Shown here: piece after piece, positions 9,631 through 17,817 of the stretch
Layout: each line of letters opens with the position of its first letter
Numbering within the stretch: position 1 is the first letter of the stretch
NCBI GenBank assembly: GCA_964586455.1
Contig: CAZPHV010000013.1
Span: forward strand, 1 to 64,000
DNA from: Aquimonas sp964586455
GTDB lineage: Bacteria; Pseudomonadota; Gammaproteobacteria; Xanthomonadales; Xanthomonadaceae
Length of the DNA: 64,000 bases
Reading direction: 5' to 3'
Position numbers and translations under genes: made by a program
Notes under the pieces: generated by a model
What the model was told of the DNA's origin: nothing
The model's database searches: none
What the model saw: only the letters and a program-made list of their open reading frames with translations

Positions 9631-11028
9631 TTACTTTCCTATGCAGAAGCTGCCGAAGATCCGACCGAGCAGATCGTCGGCGCTGAACCGCCCGAGGATC
9701 TCGCCCAGGGCTTCCTGCGCGGCGCGCAGGTCTTCGGCGGCGAGTTCGCCGCTGCCTTCGGCGAGGCGATCGGCGGCGTTTTCGAGCTCGGTGTTCGCGC
9801 GCTGCAGCGCTTCGACGTGGCGGGCACGGGCGCTGACCGCGCCTTCGGCGGCATCGCCCAAACCGGCGGCCTGTTTGAGTGCGTCGCGCAGGGTGTCGAG
9901 GCCCAGGTCCTCGCGCGCGGACAGCCACAGGTGCAGGCCGTCCTGTCGTCGCTCGCTGCGCGCGGCCTTGCCGATGAGCTCGCATTTGTTGTGCAGCCAG
10001 AACACCTGCGGCAGGTCGGCCAGCTCGGCGCTCAGTGGGGGAATCTGTTCGGCTTCAGAACCGCATTCAATGACGGCCAGCGCGAGGTCGGCGCGGGCGA
10101 ATTCGGCGCGGGCGCGGCGCATGCCTTCGGCTTCGACCCGATCGGCGCCTTCGCGCAGGCCGGCGGTATCGACCAGGGTCAGCTCGATGCCGTCGATGGT
10201 CACCGACTCGCGCAGCAGGTCGCGGGTGGTGCCAGCGATCTCGGTGACGATGGCGCGATCGGCACCCGCCAGCGCGTTCAGCAGCGAGCTCTTGCCTGCG
10301 TTCGGCGGCCCGGCGATCACCACGTGCAGGCCGTCGCGCAGACGCTGGCCACGGCGCGCTTCGCGCAGCAGCGTCTGCATCTGCTCGCGCACGTGCTGAA
10401 GCCGCGATTTCAGTTCGGGTCCGGCGAGGAAGTCGATCTCTTCCTCGGGAAAATCGATGGCCGCCTCAACGTAGATGCGCAGGGCCGTCAGCGCCTCGGT
10501 CAGTGCGTCCACACGACGGCTGAATTCGCCGTCGAGTGCACGGCGCGCGGCGCGCGCGGCGGATTCCGACGAGGCGTGGATAAGGTCGGCTACCGCCTCG
10601 GCCTGGGCAAGATCAAGTCGCTCATTCAAGAACGCGCGTTCAGTGAACTCGCCGGGTCGCGCCAACCGCGCGCCCAGCTCCAGGCAGCGCGCCAGCAGCA
10701 GGCGCAGCAGCGCCGGGCTGCCATGGGCCTGCAGCTCGACCACGTCCTCGCCGGTGTAGGACGCCGGCGCTGCGAATCCGATCAACAGACCGTCATCAAT
10801 GACCTCGCCCGCACCGTCGCGGAAGCGAACGTAGTGGGCGTGGCGGGGTTTGGGTTCGATGGCGCCAATGGTGCGCGCAATCGAAAGCGCTGCCGGCCCG
10901 GACAGGCGCACAACGCCCAGCCCGGCTGGGGCTGCGCCGGTAGCGATGGCGACGATGGTGTCGGTGCGCGGCTTCAGTCGCGCGGCATGCAGGCTCGGGG
11001 GGGCGTGAGGGTCCGACGGATCGATCAT
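9631..11028 (-). CDS. mnmE: tRNA uridine-5-carboxymethylaminomethyl(34) synthesis GTPase MnmE
   Basis: 465 residues. With MnmG it installs the aminomethyl-type modification on uridine 34 of certain tRNAs, using a folate one-carbon donor bound by the N-terminal domain. The G domain shows G1 GPPNAGKS at 240-247, G2 GTTRD at 266-270 and G3 DTAG at 287-290. The G4 position reads NKCE instead of the usual NKxD. The C-terminus ends FCIGK, matching the conserved CIGK with its catalytic cysteine. It lies at its usual place downstream of yidC on the minus strand of the origin region. Complete. Confidence 0.97.
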   Translation of the reverse strand: MIDPSDPHAPPSLHAARLKPRTDTIVAIATGAAPAGLGVVRLSGPAALSIARTIGAIEPKPRHAHYVRFRDGAGEVIDDGLLIGFAAPASYTGEDVVELQAHGSPALLRLLLARCLELGARLARPGEFTERAFLNERLDLAQAEAVADLIHASSESAARAARRALDGEFSRRVDALTEALTALRIYVEAAIDFPEEEIDFLAGPELKSRLQHVREQMQTLLREARRGQRLRDGLHVVIAGPPNAGKSSLLNALAGADRAIVTEIAGTTRDLLRESVTIDGIELTLVDTAGLREGADRVEAEGMRRARAEFARADLALAVIECGSEAEQIPPLSAELADLPQVFWLHNKCELIGKAARSERRQDGLHLWLSAREDLGLDTLRDALKQAAGLGDAAEGAVSARARHVEALQRANTELENAADRLAEGSGELAAEDLRAAQEALGEILGRFSADDLLGRIFGSFCIGK

Positions 11029-11058
11029 CGTCGTGATTCGGCAGGTCCCGCTATGAGG

Positions 11059-11086
11059 TCGCTGCCGCGCACGTGCGCGGCAGCGA
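11059..11086. promoter_or_regulatory. 28-base perfect palindrome between yidC and mnmE
   Basis: A perfect inverted repeat of two 14-base arms with no spacer and a central CACGTG. In RNA the arms would form a strong GC hairpin. There is no U-tract in the minus direction, so simple intrinsic termination is uncertain; transcript processing or a protein-binding site are alternatives. Confidence 0.5.
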
Positions 11087-11124
11087 TTCCTTCAACTCTG
11101 AGCCCTCGGCTACGAAGCCCTGGG

Positions 11125-12798
11125 TCACTGTGCTTTGGCGGCCGTGGCAGACGCATGCCGGCGGATGATGACCCACTGCTGCAGCAAGCCCAGCGCGCCG
11201 TTGGTGGTCCAGTACAGCACCAGACCGGCCGGGAAGAAGGCGAACATCACACCGAACGCAATCGGCATGATCTGCATGATGCGCTTCTGCATCGGGTCCA
11301 TGCCGGGCGTGGGCGACAGCTTCTGCGTGGCCCACATGGTCAGCAGGTTCAGCACCGGCAGGATGAAATAGGGGTCCGGTGCGGTCAGGTTGTTGATCCA
11401 CAGCACCCAGGGCGCATGCCGCAGCTCGACCGCTTCGATCAGCACCCAGTACAGCGAGATGAAGATCGGAATCTGGATCAGGATCGGCAGGCAGCCGCCC
11501 ATCGGATTGATCTTCTCTTTCTTGTACAGCTCCATCATTGCGGTCTGGAACTTCTGGCGGTCCTCGCCGTAGCGCTCCTTCAGCGCCTCGATCCGCGGCT
11601 GCACCGCACGCATCTTGGCGAAGCTCTTGTACTGGGCCTCCGAGAGCTTGAACAGCGCGAGCTTGAGGATCACCACGAGTAGCACGATCGCCCAACCCCA
11701 GTTGCCGGTGAGGTCGTGCAGCCATCCCAGCAGGATCGCCATCGGCGCCGCCAGAATGGTGAAGATGCCGTAGGCCATCGTGCGCTTGAGGCCGGGGGCG
11801 ATGTCCTCCAGCTGATCCTGCAGCTTTGGACCCACATAGAGGCGCGCGCTGTTTTCAAGGCTACCGCCGGCGTCCAGATTGAGCGGGGGGCCGAGGGTGC
11901 GGATGCGGTGCCGGCTGCCGTCTTCAGTAGCCGTGCTGAAGGTCTGCGCTTCTTCCGCTTCTGGAATCCATGCCGCGAAGAAATAGTGCTCCAGCATCGC
12001 GATCCAGCCGGTGCTGGCCTTGGCTTCTTTCGGGCCGTCGCTGAAGTCGCCGAACGTGCGCTGTTCGAACTTGCTCTCCGGGCTGAACCAGGCGGCACCT
12101 ACGAAGCTGAAAGCCGCCGGGTTGGTGAAGCTTGACCCGGGCAGCGGCGGCGGGGTGACCCGCACCAGCTGGCGATAGGCGCTGAGCTCGACCGGCTGGC
12201 CGCTGGCGTTCTCGAAGCGATCGCGCATCGTGACCACGTAGCTGCCGCGCTCGAATACATAGGTGCGAACCAGCACCAGCCCATCCGAAGCGGTCCAGCG
12301 CAGTGGTACTTCCAGGCGGTCCTGCGCGCCCAGGTCGAAGCTCTCGGCTTCGGCGCTGAAGGGGCTGAGGTGATTCGGAAGCTCGGCGCGATTCCCGACA
12401 TAACCGGATTGGGCGAGGTAGTAGCGCTGCGGCTGCGTGCTCAACAGGCGCACCGGCGGCGACCCGGGCTTGGGCTCCTGCGCATACGCCAGCAGATCGG
12501 CCTGGACCACGCTGGCGCCCTGGGTGTCGATCTGCAGCTCCAGAACGTCGGTGCGAACGCTGATGCGGCGCCCACTGGAGGCCGCAGCCGCAGTCGGCGC
12601 GCCGCTTGCCGTGGCTGAGCTGACGCTGCCGCGTTCGGGCTGGAACTCGGGCAGGTCGCCAGCCGCTGGGGGCGTCAAAAGCTCACTCTGCGGTGCAGCT
12701 TCTGGGCGCGGGCGGCTGTAGTCCTGCTGCCAGGTATCCCAGGCGAGGTAAGCCACCATCAGCCAGGCAATCAACAGGAAGGTGCGCGCTTGGTTCAT
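11125..12798 (-). CDS. yidC: Membrane protein insertase YidC
   Basis: 557 residues, the usual length for proteobacterial YidC. It inserts and folds inner-membrane proteins, alone or with SecYEG. There is an N-terminal membrane anchor (residues about 6-20), a large periplasmic domain up to about residue 340, and then the conserved C-terminal insertase core with its membrane helices and the QxxxxIQIPIFISLYWVL-type segment typical of the Oxa1/Alb3/YidC family. The start overlaps the rnpA stop by four bases, so the two are translationally coupled. No yidD is present between them. Confidence 0.97.
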   Translation of the reverse strand: MNQARTFLLIAWLMVAYLAWDTWQQDYSRPRPEAAPQSELLTPPAAGDLPEFQPERGSVSSATASGAPTAAAASSGRRISVRTDVLELQIDTQGASVVQADLLAYAQEPKPGSPPVRLLSTQPQRYYLAQSGYVGNRAELPNHLSPFSAEAESFDLGAQDRLEVPLRWTASDGLVLVRTYVFERGSYVVTMRDRFENASGQPVELSAYRQLVRVTPPPLPGSSFTNPAAFSFVGAAWFSPESKFEQRTFGDFSDGPKEAKASTGWIAMLEHYFFAAWIPEAEEAQTFSTATEDGSRHRIRTLGPPLNLDAGGSLENSARLYVGPKLQDQLEDIAPGLKRTMAYGIFTILAAPMAILLGWLHDLTGNWGWAIVLLVVILKLALFKLSEAQYKSFAKMRAVQPRIEALKERYGEDRQKFQTAMMELYKKEKINPMGGCLPILIQIPIFISLYWVLIEAVELRHAPWVLWINNLTAPDPYFILPVLNLLTMWATQKLSPTPGMDPMQKRIMQIMPIAFGVMFAFFPAGLVLYWTTNGALGLLQQWVIIRRHASATAAKAQ

Positions 12799-13310
12799 TC
12801 GGACACTCGGTCGTTGCCGTGGCGGGGTGCAAGCCCGGCAGTCGTCAGGGGAGGGGGATCAGCACTCGCCGCCGCAGGCGCGGGGTCGGCACAGGGCGCA
12901 ATTGCAGCGGGCATTGTGACCTGCGCGGCAGGGGCCTTCAACGCGCGGGCCCGCGTCAGCAGTCGCTCGAGGTCGCGCCGCAGCAGTTCAGGCTTGGCGT
13001 CGGCGGCTTCACGCTTGCCCATCAGCACGTAGTCGCCCGGCGGCAAGCTGGCGCGCAGATGGCGAAAACACTCGCGGGCGATGCGCTTCAATCGGTTGCG
13101 CACCACCGCGCGCTTGTCGACCTTGCGCGAAATCGCGAAACCGATGCGGGCCGATTGCGCCTGCGGGTCGAGCAGCACGGTGCAGCGATAGTAGGCTCCG
13201 CCCATGCGCTGGCCCGAGTCGAGGCAACGACTGAACTCGCGCGGCAGTCGCATGCGCGCGTCCGGTCGCAGCCGGGGGGGCACGGGGGCTTTCAAGGAAG
13301 TCGAGCTCAT
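12795..13310 (-). CDS. rnpA: Ribonuclease P protein component, with C-terminal extension
   Basis: 171 residues. It is the protein cofactor of RNase P, which matures the 5' ends of tRNAs. The family signature RNRLKRIARECFR is present in the middle of the protein, and the FAISRKVDKRAVVRN segment matches the RNA-binding region. Usual RnpA proteins are about 110-145 residues. Here the last 45 or so residues (from about 125) are rich in Ala and Pro and look disordered. This tail occupies the position where yidD often lies in other genomes, and the stop overlaps yidC. The start could instead be the internal Met at residue 20 (MRLPREF), which would be closer to the family norm. Confidence 0.93.
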   Translation of the reverse strand: MSSTSLKAPVPPRLRPDARMRLPREFSRCLDSGQRMGGAYYRCTVLLDPQAQSARIGFAISRKVDKRAVVRNRLKRIARECFRHLRASLPPGDYVLMGKREAADAKPELLRRDLERLLTRARALKAPAAQVTMPAAIAPCADPAPAAASADPPPLTTAGLAPRHGNDRVSE

Positions 13311-13437
13311 GGCTTGGGCAAGCCCAGAAACGCAACAGGCCCGGCGGAAGCCAGGCCTGCGAGAACCGGATTCCGCTTTCGGGCGGTACCGGTATGCGCC
13401 GCTGCGTCAGGAACGTCAGCGGGGAACGCGTCCGCGC

Positions 13438-13572
13438 TTACGGGCAGAGGCGCTTGCGGCCCTTGGCGCGGCGAGCCGACAGGATCTTGCGGCCGTCGGC
13501 AGTCGCCATGCGAGCACGGAAACCGTGCGTGCGGGCGCGCTTGAGATTGCTGGGCTGGAAGGTGCGCTTCAT
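13438..13572 (-). CDS. rpmH: 50S ribosomal protein L34
   Basis: 44 residues beginning MKRTFQPSNLKRARTHGFR, which is the classic L34 sequence. It is a small, very basic protein of the large ribosomal subunit. A longer upstream frame exists, but the start is fixed by family alignment. It is followed by rnpA after 127 bases, the standard order at bacterial origins. A good promoter lies 39-68 bases upstream. Confidence 0.97.
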   Translation of the reverse strand: MKRTFQPSNLKRARTHGFRARMATADGRKILSARRAKGRKRLCP

Positions 13573-13610
13573 GGCAGCGGCCTTATGTTGTCTGGGCAGA
13601 AAGACCGCGG

Positions 13611-13640
13611 AGAATACGTGGCGCCTGACACGCCTGTCAA
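13611..13640 (-). promoter_or_regulatory. Predicted sigma-70 promoter of rpmH-rnpA
   Basis: Read on the minus strand: a perfect -35 box TTGACA (13635-13640), an 18-base spacer and a -10 box TATTCT (13611-13616), placed a short distance upstream of the rpmH start. The position and match quality make this a likely promoter for the rpmH operon. Confidence 0.65.
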
Positions 13641-13954
13641 GCCGGTCGCGGTTGGCACTGCCATCGGTGCGGCGTAGACTGGCAGGCCGCCCGGTCGGAC
13701 CGGGTTGGGTGCCTGTGGAGAGATCGCAGGGCGCCTGTCGTTGCAGCCTTTTTGGCCGTCCGACAGGGGCCGAGTGCCGCTTCTGTCCGGTGTGATTTCG
13801 ACACCGGGTCACTGCGGTTGCACGCGTGACGTGATCACTCACTGGGCCTCCAGTCCCCGACCTGCCGAGCTCCCTTCATCCCCCATGCCCGCCTCGATCG
13901 CGTCGCGCCGTCCTGCGCGCCGCGTGTACGCGCGGGCTCTATTCGGGAAGCTTC
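13641..13954. other. dnaA upstream leader region
   Basis: About 314 bases of GC-rich sequence between the rpmH promoter and the dnaA start. No perfect DnaA box was found here, and no convincing plus-strand -35/-10 pair. A short inverted repeat (GACAGG.. near 13760 and the CACCGGAC/GTCCGGTG type pairing near 13785-13810) may contribute to regulation. The dnaA promoter must lie here. Confidence 0.35.
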
Positions 13955-15310
13955 ATGTCGCCCTGGTTGCGTTGTCTGGAACGTCTCGAAGCCGAGTTGC
14001 CGGCCGAGAGCTTTTACACCTGGATCAAACCGCTGCACGCCGAGGCCCGCGAGGGCGGCGTGACCCTGTTCGCGCCCAACGCTTTCGTGGTGGAAACGGT
14101 GCGCGATGAATACCTGCCGCGGATCAGCGAGCTGCTGCGCCACTATGCGGAGGACGCGGTTCTGCAGGTGGGTCTTGAGCTTGGCACGCCGCGTAGCCGC
14201 GAACCCGCGCCAGAGACACGGGTGGCCCCTGCGGCGTCCGGCAGCTCTGGCCTGCGTGTGCAGGCCAGCGGCCCGCAGGGCAGGCCGATCGTCTGCAACC
14301 TGGACCCCAGCTACACCTTCGACACCTTCATCGAAGGCAGCTCGAACCAGCTGGGTCGGGCTGCGGCGATGCAAGTCGCCAGTGAGCCCGGCAAGGCCTA
14401 CAACCCGCTGCTGCTGTACGGCGGCACGGGCCTTGGCAAGACGCATCTGATGCATGCCGCCGGCAACCACATGCTCTCGCGTAACCCCGGCATGCGCGTG
14501 CTGTATCTGCGCTCCGAGCAGTTCTTCGCGGCGATGGTGAAGGCGCTCGCCGACAAGGCGATGGAGCAGTTCAAGCGGCAGTTCCACTCGGTGCACGCGC
14601 TGCTGATCGACGACATCCAGTTCTTCGCCGGCAAGGACCGCACGCAGGAAGAGTTCTTCCACACTTTCAACGCGCTGTTCGAACTCAAACAGCAGATCAT
14701 CCTGACCTGCGACCGCTACCCGAAGGAAGTCGACAACCTGGAGCCGCGGCTGAAGTCGCGCCTGGGCTGGGGGCTTTCGGTCGCAATCGAGCCGCCCGAT
14801 TTCGAAACGCGCGCGGCCATTCTGCTGGCCAAGGCCGCACAGAAGGGTGTGCCCTTGCCCGAGAACGTGGCCTTCCTGATCGCGCGGCGAATGCGCTCGA
14901 ACGTGCGCGATCTTGAGGGTGCGCTCAATACGCTCGCGGCGCGCGCCAACTTCATGGGTCGACCGATCACCGAGGAGTTCGCTCAGGAAGCCCTGCGCGA
15001 TCTTCTGCGCGCACAGCAGGCGGTGATCTCCCTCACCAACATCCAGAAGACGGTGGCCGACTACTACCAGCTGCGGGTCTCGGATCTGCTGTCCAAGCGC
15101 CGCACCCGCTCGCTGGCGCGGCCCCGGCAGATGGCGATGGCTTTGGCAAAGGATCTGACCGAGCACAGCCTGCCCGAGATCGGAGACGCCTTTGGCGGCC
15201 GCGACCACACCACCGTGATGCACGCATGCAAGGTGGTGCGCGGTCTGGTCGGAGACGATCCGAAGTCACGCGAGGACTGGGACAAGCTGGTTCGGCGGCT
15301 GACCGAGTAG
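13955..15310 (+). CDS. dnaA: Chromosomal replication initiator protein DnaA
   Basis: 451 residues. DnaA binds DnaA boxes at oriC, forms an ATP-dependent filament and melts the origin. Domain I (residues about 1-80) binds DnaB and DiaA-like partners; a short linker (about 80-110) follows. The AAA+ domain has Walker A GGTGLGKT at 156-163 and Walker B IDDIQFF near 215. Domain IV ends with the DnaA signature around FGGRDHTTVMHA, which contacts the DnaA box. The start chosen (MSPWLRCLERL) fits the usual N-terminus. It is the first gene of the plus-strand dnaA-dnaN-recF-gyrB series. Confidence 0.98.
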   Translation: MSPWLRCLERLEAELPAESFYTWIKPLHAEAREGGVTLFAPNAFVVETVRDEYLPRISELLRHYAEDAVLQVGLELGTPRSREPAPETRVAPAASGSSGLRVQASGPQGRPIVCNLDPSYTFDTFIEGSSNQLGRAAAMQVASEPGKAYNPLLLYGGTGLGKTHLMHAAGNHMLSRNPGMRVLYLRSEQFFAAMVKALADKAMEQFKRQFHSVHALLIDDIQFFAGKDRTQEEFFHTFNALFELKQQIILTCDRYPKEVDNLEPRLKSRLGWGLSVAIEPPDFETRAAILLAKAAQKGVPLPENVAFLIARRMRSNVRDLEGALNTLAARANFMGRPITEEFAQEALRDLLRAQQAVISLTNIQKTVADYYQLRVSDLLSKRRTRSLARPRQMAMALAKDLTEHSLPEIGDAFGGRDHTTVMHACKVVRGLVGDDPKSREDWDKLVRRLTE

Positions 15311-15353
15311 CTGTCGAACCGCTCGTATGGCGCTGGGAAGCAAGTTGGTAAGC

Positions 15354-15362
15354 TGTGGATAA
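15354..15362 (-). promoter_or_regulatory. DnaA box (TGTGGATAA)
   Basis: Exact complement of the consensus TTATCCACA, inside the dnaA-dnaN intergenic region. Confidence 0.85.
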
Positions 15363-15400
15363 GCTGGTGATGGGGGTGGGGCGAAATTTGGGCGGCTTTT

Positions 15401-15409
15401 TTATCCACA
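15401..15409 (+). promoter_or_regulatory. DnaA box (TTATCCACA)
   Basis: Exact consensus DnaA box, immediately after a T-rich tract, in the dnaA-dnaN intergenic region. Confidence 0.85.
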
Positions 15410-15561
15410 GGTCACGCACAGCCGCAAACACATTCGCCCACAGACCTTGAGACCTTGAAAAACCGTTGCTGGTCATGGAGTTGTATGGCTTATCCCGGAA
15501 AACGGGCGACACCATCATCACCATTAGTCTTTAAAAGCTTAAAGAACATGAGGGTTGAGGT

Positions 15562-16662
15562 ATGCGGTTCAGTCTGACGCGCGAAGTGTTGCTCAAGCCG
15601 TTGCAGCAGGTGGTCAGCGTGGTCGAGAAGCGCCAGACCATGCCGGTGCTGTCGAATCTGTTGGTTGTGTTGGAACAGGGCACCCTGTCGCTGACCGCCA
15701 CCGACCTGGAAGTTGAGCTCGTCGCTCGTGTCGGCTGTTCGGACGGCGAGCCTGGCGCGATCACGATCCCGGCTCGGAAGTTCTTCGAGATCGTGCGTGC
15801 GTTGCCGGACGGCGTCAGCGTGAGCGTTGCAGCGAATGGTGATCGGGTCGTCGTGAGTGCCGGCCGCAGCCGTTACACCTTGGCGGGGCTGAGTGCGGAC
15901 GAGTACCCCTCAACAGACGAGGCCGAAGTCGTTGAGCGGCTGCGTTTGACCGAAGGCTCGCTCAAGAAGACCTTCGATGCGACCGCGTTTGCGATGGCGC
16001 AGCAGGACGTACGGTTTTATCTGAACGGCCTGTTGCTGGATGCAGACGGTAGCTTGCTGCGGTGTGTGGCAACCGACGGTCACCGCCTTGCCCTGAGTGA
16101 AACGGATCTGTTGTCGGGCCCGCAGGCGCGACGTCAGCTGATTTTGCCGCGGAAGGGTGTTCTTGAGCTTTTGCGCTTGCTTGAGAACAGCGATCGCGAA
16201 ATCGAGCTCGAAGTCGGGCGGGCGCATGTGCGGGCGCGTCGTGACGACGTGTCCTTCAGCTCGAAGCTGATCGATGGGCGCTTCCCCGACTACGAGGCGG
16301 TGATTCCGCTGGGCGCTGACAAAGAGGTCAAGCTCAATCGCGACACGTTGCGCGCGGCGCTGCAGCGCGCGGTGATCCTGTCGAACGAGAAGTATCGCGG
16401 GGTGAAGATCGAGGTCGATCCTCAGGTGGTGCGGGTGTCCGCACACAACCCGGAGCAGGAAGAGGCCGTCGAAGAGGTCGAGGCAGATACGTCCATCAGT
16501 GGCCTGTCGATCGGTTTCAATGCGAGCTATCTGCTTGAGGCCCTCGGTGCTCTGGTCGAGGAAGACGTGTTGCTGCTGTTCCGCGACTCCGGGTCCAGCG
16601 CGCTTGTGCGTGAGCCCAGCCACGGGCGGAATCGCCACGTGGTGATGCCGATGCGCCTGTAA
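15562..16662 (+). CDS. dnaN: DNA polymerase III subunit beta (sliding clamp)
   Basis: 366 residues, exactly the usual clamp length. The homodimeric ring encircles DNA and tethers the polymerase III core. Three repeated clamp domains are visible in sequence, and the C-terminus ends with the conserved PMRL tail (VVMPMRL). A ribosome-binding site (TGAGGG) lies about seven bases upstream of the ATG. recF follows after eight bases, so the two are cotranscribed. Confidence 0.98.
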   Translation: MRFSLTREVLLKPLQQVVSVVEKRQTMPVLSNLLVVLEQGTLSLTATDLEVELVARVGCSDGEPGAITIPARKFFEIVRALPDGVSVSVAANGDRVVVSAGRSRYTLAGLSADEYPSTDEAEVVERLRLTEGSLKKTFDATAFAMAQQDVRFYLNGLLLDADGSLLRCVATDGHRLALSETDLLSGPQARRQLILPRKGVLELLRLLENSDREIELEVGRAHVRARRDDVSFSSKLIDGRFPDYEAVIPLGADKEVKLNRDTLRAALQRAVILSNEKYRGVKIEVDPQVVRVSAHNPEQEEAVEEVEADTSISGLSIGFNASYLLEALGALVEEDVLLLFRDSGSSALVREPSHGRNRHVVMPMRL

Positions 16663-16670
16663 GCAATCCA

Positions 16671-17750
16671 ATGCGACTGCGTCATGTCAGCCTCGGCGGG
16701 CTTCGTGTGTTCGCCGAGGCTGAATTTTTTCCGGGGTCTGAAATTTCCTGGCTATGCGGGAGCAACGGTTCCGGAAAGACCACGGTGCTGGAGGGTTTGT
16801 TCGCACTGAGTCACGCGCGCTCGTTTCGGGCGGCCCAGTTTGAGTCGGTGCTGCGCTCGGGCGTGGATCGCGCCTTCGTGTTCTCGGAATGGGTTGACGG
16901 TTCCGGGTCGAGTCTGCGGTTGGGTTGCGCCAAGGGTCGGTTGGCCGGTTGGGAGTACCGCATCGATGGGGTTAGCGCCTCGCGGGTTTCCGACATCGCT
17001 GCGCGGGCTCCGACTTTGTGCTTCGAGCCTGGGTCTCACCTGTTGGTGGGCGGCCCTTCCGAGAAGCGCCGAAGACTGTTGGATTGGGGTGTGTTTCACG
17101 TGGAACGTGAACCGGCGTCCCTGTGGTCGGCTTGGCAGAGGGCACTGAAGCAGCGCAACGAAGTCCTGCGCTGTCGCGATCTCAGCCAGTTGGATGCTTT
17201 CGATCCGCTGCTCGGTGAGATGGGCGCACGCCTCGATCACATTCGTCGCGAGTTCGCGGAGCGTTGGCTTGAGCGGAGCAGTCGCGTCCTGGCGTGGCTG
17301 TCTCCGAGCTTGGAAGGGATCGATCTCGAATACCGCCGCGGCTGGGGGAGGGCACACGCATCGCTCATGGACGCTTTGGTCGCTACGCGTGAGCGGGATC
17401 TTTCCCAAGGCTCCACCGGCAGCGGTCCGCACCGCGCGGACATCGTTCTTCGCCAGGGCGGGGTGGATGCGCGAGAACGACTGTCGCGCGGGCAATCCAA
17501 AATCCTGGCGCTTTCGCTGGTGCTGGGATTGGGCGAGCTGCACCTGGAGGCTCGTGGCTCGATGCCCTTGCTGCTGCTTGACGACCTGTGCAGTGAGCTT
17601 GACTCCTCGCACGCAGCCGCCGTTCTCTCCTACCTGCGCGACCGCGGTGCACAGGCGCTTGTCTCCGGGGTTGAGCGACCGGCCTGGGCGCAGGCACCCG
17701 GTGATGCACTGTTCCACGTGGAACGAGGCGCGATCACCCCCCTGCTATAA
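16671..17750 (+). CDS. recF: DNA replication and repair protein RecF
   Basis: 359 residues. RecF is an SMC-like ATPase that, with RecO and RecR, loads RecA at single-strand gaps. It shows Walker A GSNGSGKTT near residue 26, the ABC-type signature LSRGQSKILAL in the C-terminal half and Walker B LLLLDDLCSELD. It starts eight bases after dnaN. Two parS-like sequences lie within the gene, and the gyrB -10 box overlaps its stop codon. Confidence 0.97.
   Translation: MRLRHVSLGGLRVFAEAEFFPGSEISWLCGSNGSGKTTVLEGLFALSHARSFRAAQFESVLRSGVDRAFVFSEWVDGSGSSLRLGCAKGRLAGWEYRIDGVSASRVSDIAARAPTLCFEPGSHLLVGGPSEKRRRLLDWGVFHVEREPASLWSAWQRALKQRNEVLRCRDLSQLDAFDPLLGEMGARLDHIRREFAERWLERSSRVLAWLSPSLEGIDLEYRRGWGRAHASLMDALVATRERDLSQGSTGSGPHRADIVLRQGGVDARERLSRGQSKILALSLVLGLGELHLEARGSMPLLLLDDLCSELDSSHAAAVLSYLRDRGAQALVSGVERPAWAQAPGDALFHVERGAITPLL
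17092..17107 (+). promoter_or_regulatory. parS: parS-like ParB binding site 1 (within recF)
   Basis: TGTTTCACGTGGAACG. This matches 15 of 16 positions of the degenerate chromosomal parS consensus TGTTNCACGTGNAACA, the mismatch being the last base. Location close to oriC is typical of parS. Confidence 0.7.
17710..17725 (+). promoter_or_regulatory. parS: parS-like ParB binding site 2 (3' end of recF)
   Basis: TGTTCCACGTGGAACG, with a perfect 14-base inner palindrome. It again matches 15 of 16 consensus positions and has the same final-base mismatch as site 1. It lies 18 bases upstream of the gyrB extended -10 element. Confidence 0.75.
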
Positions 17751-17751
17751 T
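17743..17751 (+). promoter_or_regulatory. Extended -10 promoter of gyrB
   Basis: TGCTATAAT: a perfect -10 hexamer (17746-17751) with the TGn extension, which can replace a good -35 box; none is seen at the correct distance. The -10 overlaps the recF stop, and gyrB begins 67 bases further on. Confidence 0.6.
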
Positions 17752-17817
17752 TCGCGGCTTGTGTCAGCCGAAGAGATTCTTTCGAATCCCGGTTGCGCCC
17801 CGCCAAGCAGGGATCCC

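Larger units (their letters stand above)
15311..15561. other. oriC: Probable chromosomal replication origin oriC
   Basis: A 251-base non-coding stretch between dnaA and dnaN, the usual oriC position in this order. It holds two perfect 9-base DnaA boxes in opposite orientations, 38 bases apart, a weaker TTATCCCGG at 15489-15497, and AT-rich tracts at 15381-15402 and 15520-15550 that could serve as the unwinding element. The low GC relative to the flanking genes fits an origin. Confidence 0.8.

Noticed and set aside
9460..11682. A 740-codon plus-strand frame across hsdM, mnmE and yidC
   Set aside because: It is antisense to three genes with complete motifs; no start signal or family.
13835..15223. 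A 462-codon minus-strand frame opposite dnaA
   Set aside because: Antisense shadow of dnaA; includes no recognisable domain.
17194..17817. N-terminal extension of gyrB through recF
   Set aside because: The GyrB N-terminus is fixed by homology at 17818, and the extension overlaps recF in another frame.
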